From assembly GCA_030704615.1 (NCBI GenBank), contig CM060733.1, forward strand, positions 18,972,001-19,036,000: a DNA stretch of 64,000 bases, read 5' to 3'. The stretch is from Takakia lepidozioides (taxonomy: Eukaryota > Streptophyta > Takakiopsida > Takakiales > Takakiaceae). This document shows positions 47,475-58,739 of the stretch, one piece after another. Made by a program: the position numbers and the translations under genes. Within the stretch, counting starts at the first letter, position 1. Each line of letters begins with the position of its first letter. The notes below the pieces were generated by a model. It was given only the letters and a program-made list of their open reading frames with translations. It did not search any database and was not told the origin of the DNA.

Positions 47475-50452
47475 CTAGTTCCGTCTGGCACGACGACGAT
47501 GGTATGATCTCACGCCTAGTACAAAATCTTTGTCCCCACTCACTTCACCCCCGTTCCCATGATCAGTGCTAGAATCATGATCTCCATCTGTTTTTTCGTT
47601 TCCAGAGGCAACTGGCCGTTGGACCTGTAGTCGTCCTCGGAGTACGTTCAGTTGTCTCTCTGGTCGATTTCCACTCCTATCATGAATACCATCTAAGGTA
47701 TCAGGTCTGTTCACAGGTCGGTCACCAACAAAAGGTTGCACAATTCTCTGCCGTTTTTGGGCTTGTCCCGGATTTCGTGGTGGCCTTGGAGCAAGTCTCA
47801 TATGAGGAAGGCTACTCGCATGTATATCAGAGGGGCCGACATGAGAGGAAGGGGCATGAGATGGACCAGCGAGGGTCGAGGGAGCACGGTTCACATGCGG
47901 ACGTCGTCGGGCCAGATGAAACGACAATGATCAGTCATCGTCATCCGATGGTTCGACTTGCAGAAGTCCCGCAGCAGAAGAAGCATCTCCCAGGATCGGA
48001 GTAGCGATGGAAGGAATTACATGAGGGGGAGAGATACTAGATGGACCAGCATGGGATGGACCGGCTTGAGAAAGAGAAACATGAGATGGAGCGGCGTGAG
48101 ATGAAGCACGGTTCACAAGGGCACGATGTCGGTAAATGAATGACAACGGCCGGTTGTCATCATCCGACGATTCGACCTGCACATCTCCTACAGTCCGTAG
48201 AACTCGTGGTGGGAGAGAGTTGACCTCAACTTCATTGTTGAGAGTGTGTTCCACTGGGGAAGGGGGTCCGCAATTGGGATGACACCATGTCGCAGTTCAT
48301 CAACAACAAGGTCATCGAAAGATGGATGCATTGCAGCATCATCGTCATTAAATTTATCTGGGTCATGTGGAGGATTGCCCACATCATCGGACCCATCCCA
48401 ACCGTTGGAGTCGGAGTCCATCGCGGCGTCGGTGTCATCATTGCTGCTAGATTGGATCTCTGAGGCAGATTCTTCAGACAACAGATTCTTCTCATACCAT
48501 GCAGATGCGTCACTTGCTGTCATCTTTTGCAGTAGCCTACAATTCGTGTAGACATAAATCAATTTGTCAGCCTTGGTAGGATTCAACCTGTTGCGAATCT
48601 TGTTGTGAATAAACGAGTAACTGCTCCAGTTCCGCTCACAAGACGAGGCAGAGCACACTTGAGCAAGAATGTGCTTTATAATGGGAGTTAACGTTCTTGC
48701 TCCAGCTCCAATCAGATCCCATCATTCATGTGGCAATATGTTCATTGCTTTTGGATCCGAAATGTCCTGGAAAGGATTCTGACGATCCGAGAAGCACTGG
48801 TACTCGGACAAAGCTCGCTCTGCCATGTTCAAGGGCGCGAGTTGCATGATGACCCGTACAAGCCCAACTTTGACATCCACATCGTCTCTCAAATCCGTAT
48901 TGTCCAGCAAGAATGGATTCAGCAAGGCCCCCGCATAATGCAAGTCCGTGCGAACCATCCGTTTGTGGTCGTAAAATGCATCATCGGTCCTTGCCGCCAA
49001 ATCATCATCCATAGAAAATGGAGGACGTCTCAAGGATTGCACGTGCTTATCAAGGTTTTCCAATATCAACCATGCTGTACCCATTATTGGTTGTTTTCCA
49101 TCAAACTCCCGCAAAGCAATCAACACTGGCTCCACCATGTACACAAAATTTGCACATTTCGCCCAGAAATCGTCGGAGCGAATGATTGCGCGGACCCTCC
49201 GACTTTTGCTCAAAGACTTGGACTTACGAGAGTCGTGTAAGGTGCCCATATAGGCATCCCATTGAGGGTCAATGTTCACCTGCTCCAGACCCGCCCTCAC
49301 AGTCACCAGTCGATTCACCATCAAAAAGTTTGTGGCAAAGCGGGTTCCTAAGGCTGTATTTGGGTTCATGCTTTCTAAACAATGTCAGAGGGATGTGATG
49401 TGTACGAATGAACGTCACAACCGACTTTGTCTTTTTTACTAGTTGTTTCATCCATGATTCTTTTCCCCAATCCTCCAAAAGGAGATCAAAGATATTAGCA
49501 GCACACCCTTGGTAATATAGATGGTGATATTGTACCATCAAAATATCGGCCATATTAACCATGTTAGATGCATTGTCCGTGCATACTTGGACAATTTTAT
49601 CAGCTCCAATTTTATCGATGAAACTCATCAACAACCCTGCTTGATAACGTGCATATTTTCTCTCCCTGCTTGTGTCAATGGATCCCACAAATTGTTCCCC
49701 CGCAGGACAGACTAGCATGACATTGAACAGTGGTCGATTAGTAACAGAACTCCAACCGTCCACACATATAGTGCTTCCATATTTCCGGAGCGAATCACCT
49801 GTCTTTTTATTCACCTTTTGGGTGAGATCAAACATAGCCTTTTCTAGCAATCCTGTACGGAGATCGCGATAACTCGGAGGTGTGTATGTGGACTTGGAAT
49901 CGGACGTGGCTTTGACAGCAGCCACAAACGCAGGAAGCCTCGAGACATTGAACGGAATATTGGCCTCGTAGAAAAATTGGGCCCACTTCTTATCCAGAGT
50001 CCTCCTGTGCGACAAATTTAAGCCTTCTTGCATTGATTGTTGCCTCAATGGTCTGGTCCGTACAAGTGCTGGCGTACAATCGGGTGTTGCTCCTGACCCA
50101 CCGGCTTCTCCACGAACAGCAGACACCTTGCAAGAATCCCCCTGGGTACAACTCTGAGGGACATTTTGATTCAAACCTGGAGTGTTTGGCTAAGAAGCCG
50201 CGGCCACATCAAGAGACGGTGAGATATTGCCTCCACATTGGGCAAAGTGGGCTTTCACTCGCATAGAGGCTTTTGGGCACAAACTAATCCCTGTATTATT
50301 CCCATCTCTATAGCCGAGGTGATATAACATGCGATCCGACCCACCAGCTTCAATGCACATAGATTGCATTGAACACCGTCCTTTTTGTGCGGGTCTACGG
50401 TGAACCAAGGGATCCACTCCTCCCTCATCCTCACACCCAAAACCCTAACCAC
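47475..50452 (-). pseudogene. hAT transposase (zf-BED, DUF659, hAT C-terminal dimerisation), inactivated
   Basis: Read on the minus strand. A BED-type zinc finger (VQCNLC, then RMLYHLGYRDGN and ISLCPKAS) spans 50452-50190 across a frameshift. A DUF659 core at about 50174-49370 includes STICVDGWSSVTNRPLFNVM, GADKIVQVCTDNASNM and GCAANIFDLLLEDWG. The middle (49369-48722) is readable after a frameshift near 49365. The dimerisation region (48700-48540) reads ASSCERNWSSYSFIHNKIRN. A Ser/Pro/Asp-rich tail with an internal duplication runs to 47475. In-frame stops lie at 50192-50190 (TAG), 48724-48722 (TGA, where Trp is expected) and 47933-47931 (TGA, where the duplicated copy has Arg), with another frameshift near 48245. 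The coding text is otherwise well preserved, so inactivation is fairly recent. It is a candidate past source of transposase for the hAT MITEs in this window. Confidence 0.88.
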
Positions 50453-50479
50453 AGACTTAAGGTTGAACGAAAAACACTA

Positions 50480-53400
50480 GTGTAAATTCAATTACATTAT
50501 GGAATGGCTTGGTGTCGATGGAGAGGCAAATGATTTATTCGTCTGTTGTGTCTCAGCATACATGTTCAAGCACATGCGGGCAAAATTGGGCTTCAACCAC
50601 ATCTGCTCATTGGGTGCAATAGTCGTGCACGCATTGCAGGATTTCTTTTGTGCAGTGAACAAAAACCAGATGACAACTAAACGCCTCATTGGCCCATCGA
50701 ACGAATTTCGATTGATCTCATCTTACACTGTGACCTATCAGAGGGTACATTGAACACACTGGCCAAGTCTCAAAGCAAACGAAAATCATTTGGATGGGCA
50801 ACCATCCGTCGGCCCATTGAACGAATTTCGGTTGATCTCATAGTACTCTGGGGCCTCTTCCATGGTACATTGAACATACTGGCCAAGTCTCAAAGCGAAC
50901 CAAAATCATTTCAATGGCCAACCATCCGTTGAGCCATCGAATGAGTTTCGATTGATCTGATATTAGTCTGGGACCTGTGAGAGGGTGTCTCGAACGTACT
51001 GGAAACGTTTGGAAGCAAACAAAAATGATTTGGATGGGCTACCAAAAATTCACCCATTGAATGTATTCTGTTGGACGTGCTATTACTTTGGGACCTATGA
51101 GACTGCGCTTCGCATGCTCATGTTTTTTTTTTCCATTTTGTTTTTGAATGGGGCGTGTAATGACTCCATACGCAACGTGCGTGCCAAATTTGGGAGCGAT
51201 CCAAATTCATTTGGACCCAAAACCACAGTTTCTTGCCCGTTTTGCACTCCAAACTTGATTTGTGCTATACTTCATGCACTCTTCATAGAGAGTTCTGCAA
51301 TAGTGAGCGAAGAGAACATTTTTTTTTTTGGGCATTTTTGATCGGTCCAAATTTTGGCGGGGGAGTAGCATTGGGATGCTTGATGCCGCAAAACAAAATT
51401 GAGCCAAAAACAAAATCGATACGTACCACAAACCCCCAATGAAAGGCAGTGCAAACCTATTTATTGGCTTTAAAATTAATTTAAATTCAATTACATTATG
51501 GAATGGCTTGGTGTCGATGGGGAGGCAAATGATTTATTCGTCTGTTGTGTCTCAGCACACATGTTCAAGCACATACGGGCAAAATTGGGCTTCAACCACA
51601 TCCGTTCATTGGGTGCAATAGCCGTGCACGTATTGCAGGATTTTTTTTTTCGCAATGAACAAAAACCAGATGACAATTGAACACCTCATTGGCCCATCGA
51701 ACGAATTTCAATTGATCTCATATTACACTGGGACCTATCAGAGGGTACATTGAACACACTGGCCAAGTCTCAAAGCGAACGAAAATCATTTGGATGGGCA
51801 ACCATTCGTCGGCCCATTGAACAAATTGCGGTTGATCTCATATTACTCTGGGGCCTCTTCCATGGTACATTGAACATACTGGCCAAGTCTCAAAGTGAAC
51901 CAAAATCATTTCGATGGCCAACCATCCGTTGAGCCATTGAATGAATTTCGATTGATCTGATATTAGTCCTGGACTTGTGAGAGGGTGTCTCAAACGTACT
52001 GGCAAAGTTTGGAAGCAAACAAAAATGATTTGGATAGGCAACCATCCGTTCACCCATTGAATGTATTATGTTGGATGTGCTATTACGTTAGGACCTGTTG
52101 GACTGCGTTTCGCGTGCTCATGTTTTTTTTTTTCCATTTTGTTTTTGAATGGGGCGTGTAATGACTCCATATGCAATGTGCGTGCCAAATTTGGGAGCGA
52201 TCAAAATTCATTTGGACCCAAAACCATAGTTTCTTGCCCGTTTTGTACTCCAAACTTGATTTGTGCTCTGCTTTATGCACTCTTCATAGAGAGTTCTGCA
52301 ATAGTGAGCGAAGAGAACATTTTTTTGTTTTGGGCATTTTTTATCGGTCCAAATTTTGGCGGGGGAGTAGCATTGGGATGCTTGATGCCGCAAAACAAAA
52401 TTGAGCCAAAAACAAAATCGATACGTGCCAGAAACCCCCAATGAAAGGCAGTGCAAACCTATTTATTGGCTTTAAAATTAATTTAAATTCAATTACATTA
52501 TGGACTGGCTTGGTGTCGATGGAGAGGCAAATGATTTATTCGTCTGTTGTGTCTCAGCACACATGTTCAAGCATATGCGGGCAAAATTGGGCTTCAACCA
52601 CATCCGTTCATTGGGTGCAATAGTCGAGCACGCATTGCAGGATTTTTTTTTCGCAATGAACAAAAACCAGATGACAACTAAACGCCTCATTGGCCCATCG
52701 AACGAATTTCGATTGATCTCATACTACACGGTGACCTATCAGAGGGTACATTGAACACACTGGCCAAGTCTCCAAGCGAACGAAAATCATTTGGATGGGC
52801 AACCATCCGTCGGCCCATTGAACGAATTTCGGTTGATCTCATATTACTCTGGGGCCTCTTCCATGGTACATTGAACATACTGGCCAAGTCTCAAAGCAAT
52901 CCAAAATCATTTCAATGGCCAACCATCCGTTGAGCCATCGAATGAGTTTCGATTGATCTGATATTAGTTTGGGACTTGTAAGAGGGTGTCTCGAACGTAC
53001 TGGCAAAGTTTGGAAGCAAACAAAAATGATTTGGATGGGCTACCATCCGTTCACCCATTGACTGTATTCTGTTGGACGTGCTATTACTTTGGGACTTGTT
53101 GGACTGCGTTTCGCGTGCTCATGTTTTTTTTTTCCATTTTGTTTTTGAATGGGGCGTGTAATGACTCCATATGCAATGTGCGTGCCAAATTTGGGAGCGA
53201 TCAAAATTCATTTGGACCCAAAACCATAGTTTCTTGCCCGTTTTGTACTCCAAACTTGATTTGTGCTGTGCTTCATGCACTCTTCATAGAGAGTTCTGCA
53301 ATAGTGAGCGAAGAGAACATTTGTTTTTTGGGGGCATTTTTGATCGGTCCAAATTTTGGCGGGGGAGTAGCATTGGGATGCTTGATGCCACAAAACAAAA

Positions 53401-53905
53401 TTGAGCCAAAAACAAAATCGATACGTGCCAGAAACCCCCAATGAAAGGCAGTGCAAACCTATTTATTGGCTTTAAAATTAATTTAAATTCAATTACATTA
53501 TGGAATGGCTTGGTGTCGATGGGGAGGCAATTGATTTATTCGTCTGTTGTGTCTCAGCACACATGTTCAAGCACATGCGGGCAAAATTGGGCTTCAACCA
53601 CATCCGTTCATTGGGTGCAATAGTCGTGCACGCATTGTAGGATTTCTTGTTCGCAATGAACAAAAAACAGATGACACCTCATTGGCCCATTGAATGAATT
53701 TCGATTGATCTCATATTATACTAGGACCTATCAGAGGAAACATTGAACACAGCGGCCAAGTCTCAAAGCGAACGAAAATCATTTGGATGGGCAACCATCC
53801 GTCGGCCCATTGAACGAATTTCGATTGATCTCATATTCCTCTGGGGCCTCTTCCATGGTACATTGAATATACTGGCCAGGTCTCAAAGTGAACCAAAATC
53901 ATTTG
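50480..53905 (+). repeat. 1-kb satellite array A, about 3.4 units, with nested 120-bp subrepeats
   Basis: The same marker (ATTACATTATGGA) recurs at 50491, 51490, 52492 and 53492, giving periods of 999, 1002 and 1000 bp. Units are about 95% or more alike by eye over their full length. In each unit four subrepeats follow at exact 120-bp spacing (for example 50701, 50821, 50941 and 51061, each starting near CGAATTTCG(A/G)TTGATCT). The rest of the unit is unique, with a T run and GGCGGGGGAGTAGCATTGGG. Array A ends at about 53905 in a rearranged junction that jumps back to ACAAATGATTTATTCGTCTG. The satellite continues at 62430. Confidence 0.95.
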
Positions 53906-53989
53906 GAGACAAATGATTTATTCGTCTGTTCATTTATTTGTGATTAATCGTTAATGGTGAAAAGGATAAACCAAAGGTTCCTTGATGAA

Positions 53990-54330
53990 AAAAAATTGGA
54001 ATGATTTGAAATTTTGCCAGTATGTTCTACATGCCTCTTACATGGACCGGACAAGTATGAGATCGATAAAAAATGGTTCACAAGAGGAACCAATGGTTAC
54101 TTGATGTGCCGATTTTTGAATGCTTTCAAACTTTGTCATTGCATTGTACATGCCCTCTTAAAGATACCGGACACGTATGAGTTCGATTTTAAAATATTGC
54201 AATGGGTGAACCAATGTTATCTTCATTCATCAATTTTTTTATTATTTTGAAACTTTGCCAGTATATTGTACATGCCGTCAAACAGGCACCGAACAAGTAT
54301 GAGGTCATTCAAAAATGGTTCAAAGGATGA
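53990..54330 (-). repeat. Three degenerate ~120-bp subrepeats in inverted orientation
   Basis: TTTTGCCAGTATGTTCTACATGCC (in segments at about 54013, 54132 and 54255) recurs every ~120 bp. It is the reverse complement of the GTACATTGAACATACTGGCC core of the array A subrepeats. Divergence is high, so these are older copies on the opposite strand. Confidence 0.65.
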
Positions 54331-54430
54331 ACCTTGTATTTCCAAAAATTACGTAGACTATACTGTGGGTTGCACATTTAAGTTTTCGCAACCTGAGACC
54401 TTTGGCCTACTCCCTACGTTTCTAGCCTTT

Positions 54431-55443
54431 CTAGTCATCTTCATCTAGATTCATTACTTCGTTGTCGTCATCTCCAGATGTTGATGAAGATGCTCCGGGT
54501 GTAGAGGACGTGCCTCCACCAGTACGGAGAGCTCGAGCCTGGGCTTGAGTGGTCAAAGAGGGACCCAGTGTTGTGTGGTCCACCCTTGCCATCATGCGTA
54601 GCGTTCTATGCGAGTGTTGACTCTCTTCCACATTTTCCAGAGCCGGATGTGTCGCTCTTGCTACGGCTTCATGCAATTTTTTAATTAAATCCGATATGTT
54701 TTGGAAGTGGCAAGAACACCCCTGGAATAGGGGCAATTTGGTCATGTCATGTGTTCTGCCAATACTTTACAACACTCGTGATGGCAGCCTTGAAATTGTC
54801 CAACACCTCCTCTTGCTGGGGGTCTCTGCGCAACTCTGGAAGAAATGGCCCTTCATCCCGACGAGGCACCCAATACATCTCATTCATATCCTCCCAACGG
54901 ATGCTAGCGGCCTCCAACTCCCTCAGAAATAGGTCTCTCCCAATCGGTTCGCGATTGTATGGGTTGTTTTCCGCTGGCACCCATGGATCCTCAGGCAGTC
55001 GGAATAATCTTTGTCTGGTACAGCTCCAATGCCCTCCCAAGTTTCAGCAAAAAAGCTCCATTTGGATTGGGTCCCGTATGCCTCTAGCATGCACAATTAT
55101 TTCCCAGTTTGATATCACCCAAAAGATCACCGGATCTTTAACCCTAGTTAACGTCTTCGCATCCAAGGCGTGCATCTCTCTTGGAGCATCCCATGTCATT
55201 TGTCTCCCCCCAATGCTACCAATTTAAAAAATCGTAAGGCGATACATCCAATAGCATGTTGTACCGGTTGTACTCGTATCCCGTGGGCATATTGTCTTGC
55301 AACCCAAACAACTCGTAGAAACGTCGATGGATTGTTGCACGACAGTCAGGGCATTGGCTGGCTCGCATGGCTGCCGATATGAGACATGCGGGATGGAATA
55401 AATGGCCACATGAACCAAGCATATAGAGTACGCTGTCTCGCAA
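54431..55443 (-). pseudogene. RING-finger-like reading frame with frameshifts; family not recognised
   Basis: The minus frame from 55443 reads MLGSCGHLFHPACLISAAMR and then QCPDCRATI, the second half of a RING finger (CxHx2Hx2C...CPxC). The expected first Cys pair is not in frame upstream. After a stop near 55216, two further frames read well: WDAPREMHALDAKTLTRVKD with VIFWVISNWEIIVHARG, then RLPEDPWVPAENNPYN with FLRELEAASIRWEDMNEMYW and VVKYWQNT. Next comes a Ser/Gly-rich acidic C-terminus (54745-54431, ending NLDEDD). The pieces look like one protein of ~330 residues broken by frameshifts near 55216, 55005 and 54745. Intron alternatives were not convincing. RING proteins are usually E3 ubiquitin ligases, but that cannot be claimed here. 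Confidence 0.4.
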
Positions 55444-56294
55444 TGGCAGTTTGTCAATCCACTGGTCGCAATAAAATCAACTATGTGTACAACGGGGCCG
55501 CAAATAAATACGATACCTTGTTGTTGACGAGCGGTTGACCCCACAATGTTGTATGTACCTCCTCTGCCTTGTGGCGGAAATGCAGGTTGGCGCAGGAATG
55601 CAAGCTAGCTTGATTTTGTTTGGTTTGTGGATCATGCCTATCTCTGGGCCAAAAACGATTTATGTGACATCAGTCCACAAATTTCCTGCAGTCACCAAAC
55701 GACCACCACTGCCCCAACTTCCAAACTTCCCAACCTGGTTCCGCAAGAATGTTGGGGTCATTGTATATGTCCCAACGAAGTTCGCACCTTGCCCCTTTTG
55801 GTTTTTTTTTTGGAGGTCCAGGTTCATTATCAGCATCCCTGGGATGACCTCATCTGTCTTCCTCCTCCGCCATTTATGGCTCTGGCTTACCTCTACTCGA
55901 CAGGTGTTTGCTAAGAAAAATGTTTTCCCAACCCTCCTAAATCGTACCTAAACCTACTCCCTAATGAATCATCCCCAAGTACTAGAGGCACGTGTCACTC
56001 CCTCCACAGTTCTAAGTGATATGACGTAATGTGCAATGAAAAAATCGTGTGTGCCAGAGGAGGGCTTCCCGGGAGGTACTCAGCATCAATTTCGTAGAAA
56101 CCAACGGCCCAAAATACCCCCCACCCGACCAATAGCACCCCTCTCCACTTGGACTCAATGACAAGGAATGCAACATCCCATCGCCCACCAAGTCCTGGTG
56201 TGGAGAAAAGTGACGGAGAGAATGGCCTCCAAAGCCTTATAAGCCCCCCCTCCACACTCGGGGCGCACGCTGTCATCATGACTGCGCACGCTAG
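55444..56294. other. Spacer, no gene recognised
   Basis: Possible upstream coding scraps of the RING-like frame occur to about 55560 on the minus strand. From 55990 to 56294 the DNA is non-coding and contains CTTATAAG at about 56235, immediately before the hairpin array. Confidence 0.3.
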
Positions 56295-57050
56295 TAATAG
56301 CTACGATCGCCAGCAGGGGGTGGTCGCATTTATTTATTTATTTTTCTTTATTATGTGCGACCACCAGCAGGGGGGTGGTCGCAAAACTTTTATTTATTTT
56401 TAAATGTGCGACCACCAGCAGGGGGGTGGTCGCAGAATTTTTATTTTTTTAATAGGTGTGACCACCAGCAGGGGGGTGGTCGCAGATTTTTTTTTTTTTT
56501 AATGGGTGCGACCACCAGCAGGGGGGTGGTCGCAGATTTTTTTTTTTTTTTTAATGGGTGCGACCACTAGCAGGGAGGTGGTCGCATATTTTTTCTTTTT
56601 TTTAATAGGCGCGACCACCAGCAGGGGGGTGGTCGCAACTTTTTTGTTAAAAACAAATAGGTGCGACCACCACCTGCTGGTGGTCGCATATTTTCCTTTT
56701 CTTTAATAGATGCGACCACCAGCAGGGGGTGGTCATAGGGGGTGGTTGCATAATTTTCCGATTTTTTAATATCTACCAACAGTCAGTAGCTCAGTTGGTT
56801 AAGTGCACTGAGTGCGACCCGGACGATTCTGGGGTCAAATCTTGCTACTTGATGGGTGTGGTATGATTTGTGTGTGGTGTCCCATGCCTACGCCTCTTGG
56901 CGCATGAATGAAAGAGGTTATTTTCTCCTCTCACTACTAAGGGGCCTGATTTGCGAGCTGTCGCTCTCAGGTGTTTCCCAAAAAAAATTTAGAAAAAAAA
57001 TAAAAATAAAATCTGCGACCACCAGTAGGGGGGTGGTCGCACCATCCCCC
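56295..57050. repeat. GCGACCACC hairpin plus T-tract array, locus 2
   Basis: About nine units at ~50-bp spacing (near 56307, 56356, 56405, 56457, 56506, 56560, 56610, 56661 and 56710) plus one at 57014. Each has TGCGACCACC, a short AGCAGGGG-type spacer, GGTGGTCGCA and then 8-15 T residues and AATAGG. The two arms are exact inverted repeats. A SINE (56780-57010) is inserted within the array. Confidence 0.92.
56780..57010 (+). mobile_element. tRNA-derived SINE, family 1, copy 2, inserted in the hairpin array
   Basis: The head reads GTCAGTAGCTCAGTTGGTTA (A box), with GGGGTCAAATCTTGC at the B-box position. The 3' body is GAGCTGTCGCTCTCAGG followed by A-rich sequence. It splits the hairpin array: AATATCT precedes the head, and AAAATCTGCGACCACC resumes after the tail. 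Confidence 0.8.
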
Positions 57051-57541
57051 CCCCCCCCCCCCTCTCAAATAAATTAATGGGGATTCATCCCCTTTAATAA
57101 TAAAAAAACAAAAAAAATGGCAAGGGCTCTCTCCCCTTCCCCCAAAATAATATAAATAAATAAATAAATATGACATTGCATCGGAGGAAGCGCAAGCAAT
57201 TTCAAATTTGTATCACAAGAGGCCATTATCAATTTTCAAATGGGGTCCCGGTACAAAACTAACTTTTCCACCCTCAGTGATGATAGGCCAGTGTCTTGTA
57301 AACCTAAAACAGACTCCAGCAGCAATTTGGCTCTCCAGCCCAAGGAAATGGGAGAAGATAATAATATATTGACACTCAACTTGGTGAAGCGATTTTGAAC
57401 ATGGTGTCAGCTAAACGGTAGCTAGCTACCAACTAATTATATGTATCTAAATAAGGAAAACAATAGGTAGTAAAAATCATGAACTTAATGGACACGTGTG
57501 ATTTGACAGTACTTTCTGCAAATTCAGTGGCAAGCCACTTA

Positions 57542-57940
57542 TCAAATCTTCCCCACCCCCTCTTACCCCGGATTCACTATTAAATACATTAGAATGCGAT
57601 AGTTTGGCGAGGAGCGGTGAGTAGCCTAGTAAGGCCTTGATCGCAATAGAGATGATGAGGTACTGGATTCAACTCATGATGGATGGCTCGTGAAACCTCA
57701 GGTTTGTGTAACTCCAATTAGTGTAATCCTGGGTAGTGTCATTTGGATCTAGTGTAATTCTTCCAAGTCCATTTTATACTTAGGTCAAATTTCGAGATCA
57801 AGTAGTTACACCAAGTAGAGTTACACTCCCTTCTATGTAACCCAGTTTACACTCCCCGCCATGTAACCCGGTGTAACCATGAGTGGCGTTATACTCGCTT
57901 CAGGTCCATGTCACTCAAAGAGAGGGTGGGGAAGATTTGA
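57542..57940. mobile_element. Inverted-repeat element related to the 36.3-kb MITE, with TGTAAC/GTTACA motif interior
   Basis: Arms TCAAATCTTCCCCACCCCCT (57542-57561, continuing CTTA) and AGAGAGGGTGGGGAAGATTT (57919-57938) are inverted repeats. The ~350-bp interior carries many GTGTAAC and GTTACAC variants between 57705 and 57885. The left arm and its flank match the 36268 element in reverse complement. Confidence 0.65.
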
Positions 57941-58739
57941 TATGCCAAAAACCGGCGTATCGTCCGGTCAGAGATTGCACGTGTGCATTAAGTTCTTACA
58001 TTATTCCTTGTGTACTCCTTCAAATAATGTAGAAACCGAATACATCCAAGCAGGGTTAAGGATGTTTTTCTTTAATTCTGAATGAGGCATGAGTGGGCAC
58101 CTTGCGAGGGAAAGGTTCAGTTCGTGTGGCTATAATAATGTATCTGTTTCTTGAAAAACGTGGCTACATATCCTGGATGTCGTGGGCTGGATTGTGCGAC
58201 ACCTCCATTTGTCTGTAAACACAAGCTAGCGAATGGAAATCCACATCTACTAACTCATGTAAGCTAATATTGAACACTAGATTTAGCGAGAGAGAACATA
58301 ACAAAGTGCATTATTGGCATATCAGCACTATTGATCATACACTATACCCATCGACACATAAATGACAACCTCGGTCATAAAGACTTTGCCCATTGCAACA
58401 TAGGGTATACTTGCAAAACCACACCTTAATATGCATCAGAAGACAACTTGGAAACAAAGATTATGTAATACACTCTAATAAAGCAGAGGAGTACATTGTG
58501 CCAGTAAAGTATCTATAAAAATTAATAAACATTGTGTGGCATCATAGCCAATGCACGTATATCCCTACAATCAACACATACTCGCAACAACATAGACTGA
58601 GGGCTCCCTATGCAACAACCTTCACTCAAAGGGCTCCCCACACCTCCTGCAATCAACACATATACCATAGTAAATAGACATATTAATGGTTGCCCCCATG
58701 TGAGTCTTCTCTTCAGTATGCTAATCACTGATTGCTTCA

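Noticed and set aside
47155-47491. Overlapping open frames on both strands near 47.1-47.5 kb
   Set aside because: No motif; they overlap in several frames and extend into the hairpin repeat DNA.
50499-53444. Repeated 60-152 residue open frames in the 1-kb satellite units
   Set aside because: They recur only because the DNA repeats, have no family motif, and their ends shift with small indels between units. No evidence of coding selection.
55535-55951. A 138-residue plus-strand frame opposite the RING-like region
   Set aside because: No recognisable motif, and the opposite strand carries the more protein-like text.
56355-56779. Open frames rich in PPAGGW repeats
   Set aside because: They are translations of the hairpin/T-tract array (GCGACCACCAGCAGGGG), not genes.
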